Origin: Williamsia muralis NBRC 105860
GTDB taxonomy: Bacteria > Actinomycetota > Actinomycetes > Mycobacteriales > Mycobacteriaceae
DNA: 64,000 bases
Reading direction: 5' to 3'
Assembly: GCF_001598915.1 (NCBI RefSeq)
Contig: NZ_BDAP01000002.1
Span: 248,001 to 312,000 of the forward strand
A model generated the notes under the pieces. It was not told where the DNA came from. It searched no databases and saw only the letters and a list, made by a program, of their open reading frames with translations. The position numbers and the translations under genes are program-made. This document shows, piece by piece, positions 9,018 through 16,870 of the stretch (its first letter is position 1; the number at the start of each line of letters is the position of its first letter).

Positions 9018-9866
9018 ATGGAACAGCCTCCACAGCAACGAATCCTGTCGTTGTCACACCTCTCGGCGATTCAGGTGCCGCCGCCCCAGTTCATCGAGAA
9101 CGCCGCGGCGGCGGGATTCAACGCAGTCGGACTCCGGGTGGCACAGACACCACGAGACCGCGGGTTCCAGTTGCTGGAGGGTTCGGCACTCCTCCGCGAC
9201 ACCAGGCAGGCGTTGCACGACAACGGAATGCGCGTCCTCGACGCCGAGGTGATCAAACTGCACCCGGGTAGCTCGCGCGAGGACTGGATGCATGTGCTCG
9301 AGGCCGGACAGGCTTTGTCGGCGTCGTATCTGCTCGTGACCGTTCTCGACGACGACTACCAGCGGGCCACCACGCTGTTCGGTGAACTCGCGGCTGCCGC
9401 AGCCGATCATGGTCTGCGGTGCTGTCTCGAACCGATGATCTTCAGTGCCGTCCGCGACATGGATGCCGCGGCTCGGTTCCTGGCCGACGCGGGTGACGGC
9501 GGCTCGGGCATCCTGCTCGACGCGTTGCACGTTGCGCGGGCCGGCACGCCGATCGACGACATCGCAAGGCAGTCGCCCGACCTGTTTCCGTATTGCCAGT
9601 TGTGCGACGCACTTTCGGCCGAACCGGCCACCGATGAGAACGCAGCGATCACCGAAGCGCGCCAGCATCGGCTGGCGCCCGGTCAGGGTGTGCTGCCATT
9701 GGCCGATCTGGTCCGCGCATTGCCGCCGACGGCCGCGATCAGTGTCGAGGCGCCGTCTGACCGCGGCACCGCCGATCCCCGTGGGTGGGCGGCCGAGCTG
9801 GGTGCCGCTGCTCGTGAGCTCTTCGAGTACCTGGATCTCGACCGAACGGCAGCTGCGGGTCACTGA
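9018..9866 (+). CDS. Sugar phosphate isomerase/epimerase-like TIM-barrel protein
   Basis: About 282 residues of the xylose-isomerase-like TIM-barrel family (AP-endonuclease-2 fold). Visible markers include the barrel-start SLSHLSAIQ, the acidic DAEVIKL strand, CLEPMIFS, LLDALHVARAG and the terminal VEAPSDR strand, which supply the usual Glu/Asp/His metal ligands. The start is uncertain: ATG 9018 and ATG 9003 are in frame and neither has a strong ribosome site; a GTG at 8937 would overlap the hairpin. Known relatives isomerise or epimerise sugars, inositols and their keto derivatives, consistent with the importer upstream. Confidence 0.82.
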   Translation: MEQPPQQRILSLSHLSAIQVPPPQFIENAAAAGFNAVGLRVAQTPRDRGFQLLEGSALLRDTRQALHDNGMRVLDAEVIKLHPGSSREDWMHVLEAGQALSASYLLVTVLDDDYQRATTLFGELAAAAADHGLRCCLEPMIFSAVRDMDAAARFLADAGDGGSGILLDALHVARAGTPIDDIARQSPDLFPYCQLCDALSAEPATDENAAITEARQHRLAPGQGVLPLADLVRALPPTAAISVEAPSDRGTADPRGWAAELGAAARELFEYLDLDRTAAAGH

Positions 9867-9960
9867 CCCCAACAGACTGCGGACCGTTCAGGCCACAGAC
9901 CAACAAGCCCATCGGCCCATCTGGACGACAAAGACACACAACAGGACGAAAGTGGAAGTC

Positions 9961-10935
9961 ATGACACATCAGACCCGCCCGTTTCGATTCGCCGCGCAGG
10001 TCTACCGCGCGAACACTGGCAAGGAGTGGCGCGATGTGGCCCACAAGGTCGAGGACATGGGCTATTCGGCGCTACACGTCTCAGATCACTACATCGGGCC
10101 TGGCGCTGCCCTGGACCCCACCGGCCACCGGCCGGTGACGATGGCCCCGATCACGAGCATGGCCGTGGCGGCCGAGGTGACCGAGACCCTGAAGGTGGGG
10201 TGCCGAATGTTCTGCACCAGTTACCACGAACCGGTTGTGCTGGCCAAAGAGGCTGCAACGCTTGCGATGTTCGCGCCCGACCGGATCGAGATCGGGTTGG
10301 GAGCGGGATGGCTCGGGGCCGAATACGAAGCCATGGGTATCGATTTCCCTTCGGCGGGGTCCCGGGTGGACCGTCTCGAGGAGACGATCGAACTGATCGC
10401 CCAGCAGTTCCGGGGCGAGCAGATCGACGTGGACGGCAAGATCGTCAAGGCCACGGGGTTTGCTCCGCTGCCCGTACCCGAGACCGCGCCCCCGATCATG
10501 GTCGGAGGCGGCGCTCGCCGGGTCCTGACGCTCGCCGGTAGGACCGCCGACATCGTGAGCATCAACTTCAACAACCGTTCGGGTGTCCTGGGTTCGGACA
10601 GTGTGCTCACGTCCACCGTCGAAGAGACCCACAAGAAGATGGGCTGGGTTCGGGACGGCGCCGGCGATCGGTTCGGAGACATCGAGATCGAGACCGGCGC
10701 GTATTTCGTGGCGATCGAGGGCAAGACCGACGTCACCGAAGAGGCCTTGATCGATCGCACCGGCTTCAGCCGAGCTGAGCTCCGGGCATTTCCGCATGCT
10801 CTCGTCGGGTCCGTCGATGACATCTGCGAGCAGCTCGAACAACGTCGCGAGGAGTTCGGATTCTCCTACTTTACGATCGGTGATAGGGCCTACGAACAGT
10901 TTGCGCCCGTGGTCGAGCGCATGAGCGGGAAGTGA
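9961..10935 (+). CDS. Luciferase-like (probably F420-dependent) oxidoreductase, TIGR03621-type
   Basis: 324 residues with the luciferase-like monooxygenase TIM barrel. RFAAQVYRANTGKEWRDVA and the bulge-region LHVSDHYIGPGAALDPTGHRP-type segment lie near the N-terminus. APDRIEIGLGAGWLGAEYEAMG follows, then PPIMVGGGARRVL. Relatives use F420 or flavin to oxidise alcohols or reduce activated double bonds. F420 use is inferred from actinobacterial paralogues. The stop overlaps the following alcohol dehydrogenase start (GTGA), so the two are coupled. Confidence 0.88.
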   Translation: MTHQTRPFRFAAQVYRANTGKEWRDVAHKVEDMGYSALHVSDHYIGPGAALDPTGHRPVTMAPITSMAVAAEVTETLKVGCRMFCTSYHEPVVLAKEAATLAMFAPDRIEIGLGAGWLGAEYEAMGIDFPSAGSRVDRLEETIELIAQQFRGEQIDVDGKIVKATGFAPLPVPETAPPIMVGGGARRVLTLAGRTADIVSINFNNRSGVLGSDSVLTSTVEETHKKMGWVRDGAGDRFGDIEIETGAYFVAIEGKTDVTEEALIDRTGFSRAELRAFPHALVGSVDDICEQLEQRREEFGFSYFTIGDRAYEQFAPVVERMSGK

Positions 10936-11987
10936 AGAGCATGGTTACCGACGGACAGAACAAGTACGTACACATGGTGGCGCCGCAGACAGCAGAAACC
11001 GCGCTGGAGGCCGACCCGGTCCCAGCGCCGAACGGCGTGGTCGTCGACATCGGCTATTGCGGAATCTGCGCCACCGACACCCACGGCTACGCATCCGCCG
11101 GCCTGCCGCCTGCCGTCTTCGGACACGAGTGGATGGGAACGATCAGCGCGGTCGGTGAGGAGGTCACCGGACTCTCGGTCGGGCAACGTGTGGTCGCCGG
11201 TGTCGGGCCGGCGTGTGGCCAGTGCGCTCAATGTCGCGCCGGGCATGCGGCTCACTGCGACCTCGCGTTCGCCGAAGCCAACGGGATCACCGACGACGCC
11301 CCTGCGCACGGCGGGTTCGCGACAAAGCTCAAAGTGTCTGCGCGCAGGGCCATTCCGATCCCAGAAACGATCTCGGACGAGGAGGCGGCCCTGATGGAGC
11401 CGGCCACCGTCACCTTCCACGCGGTCAAGCGCGCAGGTATCCGCCTCGGTGCCGCCGTGGTGGTGCAGGGAGCGGGACCGATCGGTCTGCTCACCGCCCA
11501 GCATGCGAGGGTGGCGGGTGCCGGCAGGATCATCGTGAGCGAGCCTTCGCCCGCTCGACGCTCGGCGGCCGTCGATCTGGGGTTCACCGAGGTGGTCGAG
11601 CCGGGCGATTTGAAGGCGCTGCTCACCGAGGCCACCGATGGACTGGGCGCGGATGTCCTCTTCGAATGCACAGGCGTGGCCGAATTGCTCCAGCCCTCGG
11701 CCGAACTGGTCCGTCGAGGCGGAACCCTCGCATTGCTGGGCTACCCGGGTACCAATTCGTCGGTGAGCTACGGAGACTGGCAGAGCCGAGAGCTGACGGT
11801 GATCGGTTCCCTGGCGTATTCGCACGAGGATTTCCTCGGCGCCATGACACTCATCGCCGCCGGCCGGGTGGATGTGCGCTCCCTGCACACGGGCACCATC
11901 GGCCTCGATGAGCTGGTACCCATGTTCGCCGAACTGGATTCGGGAAAGAGCCGTCACGCAAAGGTTCTGGTGGACCCCCGCCGCTGA
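10932..11987 (+). CDS. Zinc-dependent medium-chain alcohol dehydrogenase
   Basis: 351 residues. Catalytic zinc site: Cys in YCGICATDTHG and His/Glu in FGHEWMG. Structural zinc loop: GPACGQCAQCRAGHAAHC, four cysteines. The nucleotide-binding Rossmann motif is VVQGAGPIGLL. The family oxidises sugar alcohols, threonine and similar secondary alcohols with NAD(P). GTG 10932 overlaps the previous stop; ATG 10941, three codons in, is an alternative. It is last in the importer operon, so it may act on the imported compound or a product of the preceding oxidoreductase. Confidence 0.9.
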   Translation: MKSMVTDGQNKYVHMVAPQTAETALEADPVPAPNGVVVDIGYCGICATDTHGYASAGLPPAVFGHEWMGTISAVGEEVTGLSVGQRVVAGVGPACGQCAQCRAGHAAHCDLAFAEANGITDDAPAHGGFATKLKVSARRAIPIPETISDEEAALMEPATVTFHAVKRAGIRLGAAVVVQGAGPIGLLTAQHARVAGAGRIIVSEPSPARRSAAVDLGFTEVVEPGDLKALLTEATDGLGADVLFECTGVAELLQPSAELVRRGGTLALLGYPGTNSSVSYGDWQSRELTVIGSLAYSHEDFLGAMTLIAAGRVDVRSLHTGTIGLDELVPMFAELDSGKSRHAKVLVDPRR

Positions 11988-12029
11988 CCATGTGACCTCA
12001 TCAAGCCTGCGGGGGCCCAGCCGATCCGT

Positions 12030-12821
12030 TCAGACCGGGGCGGGCACCGGAACGGTCTGGCCGCTCCCGCAGGTGGCGCCCCCATCGACCGGGATCGCGG
12101 TTCCCGTCACGAACGACGCCAGCGGTGAGGCTAGGAACGCGATCACCTCGGCGACCTCACGTGCGGTACCCCAACGGTGCAGCGGCACCATGGCTTTGAG
12201 CGACTCGTACCGCTCCGGCGTGTTCTCTTCGATGCGTTTGGTCATGCCCGTGCTGATGGGCCCCGGGCAGACGCAATTGATCCGGATCGAGTCGTTGGCC
12301 AGGTCCAGTGCCAGCGACTTGGCGAGATTGACGACGCCCGCCTTGGCCGCGGCGTAGGGCCACCGGTTGGGCTCTCCGCCCATGGCGGTGGCGGACGAGG
12401 TGATCACCACGGAGCCACCGCCTGCCCGGCGGAAGAAAGGGATCGATTCGCGGATACCGAGGGCCACCGCACGGAGATTGACGTCGATCGACCGGTCGAA
12501 GACATCCATGTCGAGGGTCTCGATCGAACCCGACGCCGGAACTCCGGCATTCAGGATCAGCGCATCGAGGGTCCCGAATGATTCGACGGCCACCGACATC
12601 GCGTCGCGGTTGTCGACGCTCAGCGTGACGTCGCCGACGAAGGGCACTGCGTGGTCGTTGCCGCTGAGCCAGTCCAGGCTGTCGGCAGACCGGTCGAACG
12701 CGACCACGCGACCGCCGCGTTCGAGGATCAGCTCGGCGGCGGCCCGGCCGATGCCGGAGGCGGCACCTGTCACAACCGCGACGAGTCCGGTTGCATCCGA
12801 ACCGTTCTCGGCCTGGGTCAT
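12030..12821 (-). CDS. Short-chain dehydrogenase/reductase
   Basis: 263 residues, classical SDR. The NAD(P)-binding motif TGAASGIG, the LNAG motif (LILNAGVP), the catalytic Ser in VVITSSA, and Tyr/Lys in YAAAKAG are all present, followed by PGPISTGM. The C-terminal VTGTAIPVDGG is typical of FabG-like oxidoreductases. Its start overlaps the stop of the preceding zinc dehydrogenase by four bases (12818-12821). It ends convergent with the importer operon. Probably oxidises or reduces a hydroxy/keto intermediate. Confidence 0.9.
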   Translation of the reverse strand: MTQAENGSDATGLVAVVTGAASGIGRAAAELILERGGRVVAFDRSADSLDWLSGNDHAVPFVGDVTLSVDNRDAMSVAVESFGTLDALILNAGVPASGSIETLDMDVFDRSIDVNLRAVALGIRESIPFFRRAGGGSVVITSSATAMGGEPNRWPYAAAKAGVVNLAKSLALDLANDSIRINCVCPGPISTGMTKRIEENTPERYESLKAMVPLHRWGTAREVAEVIAFLASPLASFVTGTAIPVDGGATCGSGQTVPVPAPV

Positions 12822-13918
12822 GACGGCATCTCGATGATCGCACGTCCCACGATCTCGCCGCGCGCGAGAGCCTTGTACGCTTCGTCCGCCTGCTCGAGCG
12901 TGTACCGACGGGTGATGACGCGCTCGGGCTCGACGATGCCGCCCGAGACCATGCGGAGCAGCGCCGGCATGTCACGCCGTGCCTTGGCTCCGTACGAACC
13001 ATGGATCTCCAGCTTGCGGCGAACCAGCCGGGCGAGGTCGATCTCTCCTGAGGAGCCGACGGGGGCGATGCCGACCACCACGGCGCGACCACCGTCGTCG
13101 AGGATCTCCATCGCCGTGGCGAAGGTGTGTTTGTTGCCCAACGCCTCGAAGGCCACGTCAACACCGTGGCCGTCGGTCAGCGCCCGAACCTCGGCGACCA
13201 CGTCGGTGGTGCTGGAGTTGATGGTATGGGTTGCACCGAGTGCGGCAACGGCTTTGAGCTTCTCGTCGTTGACGTCGATGGCGATGATCTGCGCCACTCC
13301 GGCGGCCGCAGCGAACTGTACGATCGACGACCCCACGCCTCCGGCAGCGATCACTGCGATGCGGTCACCGAGTTCGAGCTCTGCATTGTTGACCGCGCCC
13401 AGCGCGGTGAACGAGCTGCATCCCAGAATCGACACCTCACCGAGGCCGACACCATCCGGAACCTTGAAGGCGTCAGAAGCCGGGACCACGCAGAACTCGG
13501 CCAACCCGCCCATCGAGTACATCGCAAGTGACGTACCGTCCTCGCGCGCCAGCCGGGTCTCGCCGTCGTAGAGAGTGCCGTTCAGTCGATTGTGCGCAAA
13601 GAACTTCTCGCACAGGTCCTCCAGTCCGCGCACGCAGTGACGACAGTCACCACACGGCATGATGAAGCTGCAGACAACCCGGTCGCCGACAGCGACGTTG
13701 TCCACGCCATCGCCGATCTGCTCCACCACGCCGGAGACCTCGTGCCCGAGTACCGCGGGTGCCGGGAACTTCACCTCCGACTTGAGCACGTGCAGGTCGG
13801 TGTGGCACACGCCGCAGGCGGTGACCTTGAGAAGAATCTCGCCACGGCGTGGCTCGGGTCGGGGGATGTCTTCAATCGTGAGGTCGGGGCCGTCTCCGGC
13901 CCACACCGCTGCCTTCAC
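12818..13918 (-). CDS. Zinc-dependent alcohol dehydrogenase
   Basis: 366 residues. Catalytic zinc ligands lie in CGVCHTDLH and LGHEVSG; the structural zinc cluster is MPCGDCRHCVRGLEDLC. The cofactor motif is AAGGVGSS. This layout resembles class III/NDMA-type and allylic alcohol dehydrogenases of actinobacteria. The GTG start at 13918 directly follows the TAA of the upstream luciferase-like gene. Part of a four-gene operon (PEP-utilising enzyme, luciferase-like, this gene, SDR) with ends that overlap or abut, which suggests one pathway. Confidence 0.9.
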   Translation of the reverse strand: MKAAVWAGDGPDLTIEDIPRPEPRRGEILLKVTACGVCHTDLHVLKSEVKFPAPAVLGHEVSGVVEQIGDGVDNVAVGDRVVCSFIMPCGDCRHCVRGLEDLCEKFFAHNRLNGTLYDGETRLAREDGTSLAMYSMGGLAEFCVVPASDAFKVPDGVGLGEVSILGCSSFTALGAVNNAELELGDRIAVIAAGGVGSSIVQFAAAAGVAQIIAIDVNDEKLKAVAALGATHTINSSTTDVVAEVRALTDGHGVDVAFEALGNKHTFATAMEILDDGGRAVVVGIAPVGSSGEIDLARLVRRKLEIHGSYGAKARRDMPALLRMVSGGIVEPERVITRRYTLEQADEAYKALARGEIVGRAIIEMPS

Positions 13919-14872
13919 TTACACACTCTCCTTCGCCAATTGTGCTGCTGCCGACTCTTCTTCGGCGGTCTCGAGCAAGGTGGCCAGCCGGGCGGGCGCC
14001 TGTGCCCAGTCTCGGGTGGACCGCATCTCGTCCCAGAAGTTGATCTCGACGATGAACTGTTCGGCGCCGGCAGCGACTGCCGTCCGGATGTCGCGGCGGA
14101 CGCCGTCGACACCCTGGCCACCGGAACCGACCGCATCGGTCGGCCGCTGCAGGTACGAGCGCAAGAAGAGGCGTACGGGGGCGAGCTGATCCGGCCGCAC
14201 CTCGCGCATGGTCTGCAGTTGATCGAGCAACGCCTCCGCGGTCCCGCTGCTGGGATTCCAGACGTCGAACAATGCTGCGGTACGGGCCAATCCGGCAGCC
14301 GAACGCAGTCCGGACAACAGCGGCGGGTGAGGCTGCTGCACCGGCTTGGGCCGAACCACCGACCTGGGAATGTTGAAGAAGTCGCCTGAGAACTCGACAG
14401 GGTCGGGGCCCCAACATGCCTGGACCGCCGCGACCAGCTCGCTCATCCGTCGTCCGCGTGTGCGCGGATCCACATCCATCTGTCCGTGCTCTTCGTCCGA
14501 CCAACCCGCGCCGAGCCCGGCGACCAGTCGTCCGCCGGACAGCACATCGAGCGTCGAAAGACGCTGAGCCAGTTCGATGGGTCGGTGATACCCGGCCACC
14601 AGAATGCTGCTGCCGATCATCGCCTTTTGTGTGCACGCGGCAACAAACGCCATGAGCTCGGTGGCGCCGAGCACCGAGCGGTAGGCGGGGTGCACGGTGG
14701 TGGTGTGCCTGCCGCCGTAGATCGATTCGTTCTGCTCTGGGTAGAACAGGTGCTCCTGAACCCACAGGCTGCTGAAACCCAGTTCCTCTGCGGCAACGGC
14801 GAAGTCGCGCACCGCCGTCGCGTCGACGTGTTCTCCGAGCTGGGGGAGGGTGAGACCGACCTTCAGGGTCAC
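13919..14872 (-). CDS. Luciferase-like (probably F420-dependent) oxidoreductase
   Basis: 317 residues when begun at GTG 14872, which overlaps the stop of the PEP-utilising gene (GTGA). The N-terminus VTLKVGLTLPQLGEHVD is a typical first strand of the family. WVQEHLFYP and STLDVLSGGRLVAGLGAGW follow. A longer reading to 15058 would run into the upstream gene in a composition unlike this family. F420 or FMN dependence cannot be read directly. It is a distant paralogue of the 9961-10935 gene in the opposite-strand operon. Confidence 0.87.
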   Translation of the reverse strand: MTLKVGLTLPQLGEHVDATAVRDFAVAAEELGFSSLWVQEHLFYPEQNESIYGGRHTTTVHPAYRSVLGATELMAFVAACTQKAMIGSSILVAGYHRPIELAQRLSTLDVLSGGRLVAGLGAGWSDEEHGQMDVDPRTRGRRMSELVAAVQACWGPDPVEFSGDFFNIPRSVVRPKPVQQPHPPLLSGLRSAAGLARTAALFDVWNPSSGTAEALLDQLQTMREVRPDQLAPVRLFLRSYLQRPTDAVGSGGQGVDGVRRDIRTAVAAGAEQFIVEINFWDEMRSTRDWAQAPARLATLLETAEEESAAAQLAKESV

Positions 14873-16608
14873 AGTACGGTCACTGTCCCGGTGTTGCCGT
14901 CCACCTCGATCATCGCGCCGTCTGGGATACGTGCGGTCGCATCTTGGACCGAGACCGCACAAGGAATGCCCAATTCGCGACAGACGATCGACGAGTGGGT
15001 GATGGTGGCCCCGACGTTCACCACAACGCCACCGGCAAAGACGAACAACGGGGTCCATGCCGGGTCCGTCTGCGGGGCGACGATGATGTCGCCCTCGGCG
15101 AGATCGCCTGCGTCATAGGGGTCGTGAAGTACTCGCGCTCGGCCCCGGCTCACGCCCGGAGCGCCACCCACGCCACTGAGAGTGTCACCCGGCAGGGCGG
15201 GCTCCGATTTGTGTTCGGTCCGGCGCGGCCACTGTGACAAGGGGAGCGGCTCGAACAGGAAGAACGGCGGTTCCAGGTCGAACAACTGGAGGTATTGCTC
15301 GCGACGCTCGGCGATGGTGGCCGAGAACGACTCGGGGTCGGCAGCGAAGTCGTCGAGCTCGGTGTCGAGCAGCATGGTGATGTCGTGGTGGTCGTCCATC
15401 ACTCCGCGAGCGACCATGCGGTGCCCCAATTCGTAAAGTGCCGCTCTCATCTCACCCATCACCTTGACGCACGATGTCTTGGTTCGTTCGCGCCATGGCA
15501 TGAACTTGGTGATCGACTTGGCTGCGTCGAGGAAGCTCTGGCGGGTGTCTGCATCGGGCATTTTGTCGGCGAGTTCGGCCGTGAGCGCGATGCGCTTGGC
15601 CTGGTTGCGCTCGAGGATCAGCTCTGGATCGGCATCGTCGGGACTCAGACGCATGCCGTTGATCGCCATCAGTGCGAGAACAGGTTTGGTCTCCCAGCTG
15701 TCCGAACGGATGTCCCATTCGTTCGGTGCCCGGGAGCCGTACTTGTACAAGAAGTCGTCGAAGTCGATGCGGAACTGCTTGGCGTCGGGGGAATCGCTGG
15801 CGTCAACCGCGTCGAGCACAGTGGCGAGACCGCCGTCGAAGATGGTGGTCAGCTCGTCGGAGGCAGCGACAAGGCGGCCCATCTTCCACATCGCGAAAGA
15901 CGGAGCGGCCGAATCGACACCGCCCAATCCGCTCAGCAGATCGCCGAGTTTGTCGCTCTCACCGATGGCCTCGAGCAGGGCGCCGGCCACTGCCGGTCCC
16001 ATCGTGGACAGTGTGGTGGTGACCGGGTGATAGGCGTAGCAGAAGACCAGGTCGGGAACGAATGATCTTGCGTGGTCGACCAATTCCTGATCGCTCAGGC
16101 CGCTGAGGTCAGGACGCTGCTCACGCGCGAGGTCGGCGCGGCGCTTGGTCTCTTCGGCCTCGGGATACGTATCGGCGGTCAATGCCCATGCGGTCTTCTC
16201 GGCAAGACCCGCGGTCAGTTCAGCGTTTTCGTGGCCGGGTTTCGGCTCGTACTCCGGCAGGTCGGGGTGGTCGCCCACCCAGAGGCGGTTCCACACCGGC
16301 ACGGTCAGGCCAGGTAGACGAGCGCCGTTGAGTTCGGTCATCGAGAAGTTGGTGTAGTGGTAGCCGCCAAAGTTACCGATGATCTCGGGCATCGTCTCGT
16401 CGATCTCGGAGGCCAGGTGGGTTCCGAGGTGCTCGACGTAGCCTTCGCGCCACCCGATGTTGAGACCCTTGTTCCACACGAGTGTCACGTTCAGCGGACT
16501 CGACGGGTCGGGCAAGACCTCTCCCGCGTTGGCCCGCGTGTAGACGGGGTAGCGCTCACTGAACTCCCAATCGGTGATCCAGTGGTCGGCGCGTGGCGCG
16601 TTGGTCAT
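14869..16608 (-). CDS. PEP-utilising enzyme with C-terminal phosphohistidine domain
   Basis: 579 residues. The last 100 or so form the PEP-utilising mobile domain: GVGGAPGVSRGRARV, IIVAPQTDPAWTPLF, then ATITHSSIVCRELG with His538 as the predicted phosphorylated residue. The first 450 residues lack a recognisable ATP-grasp and have an N-terminus with VTLVWNKGLNIGWREGY. The layout resembles the His-domain parts of rifampin phosphotransferase and phenylphosphate synthase, in which ATP binding can be supplied separately. Lead gene of a coupled operon with dehydrogenases. Together with the PPDK-like gene at the left edge it suggests phosphoryl activation of a substrate (inference). Confidence 0.85.
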   Translation of the reverse strand: MTNAPRADHWITDWEFSERYPVYTRANAGEVLPDPSSPLNVTLVWNKGLNIGWREGYVEHLGTHLASEIDETMPEIIGNFGGYHYTNFSMTELNGARLPGLTVPVWNRLWVGDHPDLPEYEPKPGHENAELTAGLAEKTAWALTADTYPEAEETKRRADLAREQRPDLSGLSDQELVDHARSFVPDLVFCYAYHPVTTTLSTMGPAVAGALLEAIGESDKLGDLLSGLGGVDSAAPSFAMWKMGRLVAASDELTTIFDGGLATVLDAVDASDSPDAKQFRIDFDDFLYKYGSRAPNEWDIRSDSWETKPVLALMAINGMRLSPDDADPELILERNQAKRIALTAELADKMPDADTRQSFLDAAKSITKFMPWRERTKTSCVKVMGEMRAALYELGHRMVARGVMDDHHDITMLLDTELDDFAADPESFSATIAERREQYLQLFDLEPPFFLFEPLPLSQWPRRTEHKSEPALPGDTLSGVGGAPGVSRGRARVLHDPYDAGDLAEGDIIVAPQTDPAWTPLFVFAGGVVVNVGATITHSSIVCRELGIPCAVSVQDATARIPDGAMIEVDGNTGTVTVL

Positions 16609-16678
16609 CGAGTCCTCCTGAAGGCGGCTGACGGACTGTATTTCAAGTCACACTATAGAAACATCGCCCAAATAGAAA

Positions 16679-16691
16679 CATGTACAGAGAT
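16679..16691. promoter_or_regulatory. Candidate operator, catabolic regulon 1 (weak variant)
   Basis: CATGTACAGAGAT, with a TGTACA core at 16681-16686, lies in the divergent promoter region between the PEP-utilising enzyme and pyruvate carboxylase. It shares ATGTACAGA with the sites at 2228 and 25173. A preceding CGCCCAAATAG resembles CGCCCAAACTA before the 2228 site. Confidence 0.4.
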
Positions 16692-16870
16692 ATTGCGCAG
16701 CAAGTTGAGCAACATTCTCCACCGCCTGCCGATTCTGACTAACTTGACTGTCCATCTAGTAAGTGAGGGTAAAACATGAGAGACTCAGCTCACATACCTC
16801 GCCCCACCGTGCCTGCCCGTGCGGTGTGATTCGCCGTTCCCGGCATCGTCCCGACAAGAGAGGAACGCCC

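Noticed and set aside
9445-9960. N-terminal extension of the luciferase-like gene
   Set aside because: It overlaps the isomerase in another frame with no family-like sequence. ATG 9961 begins the conserved barrel.
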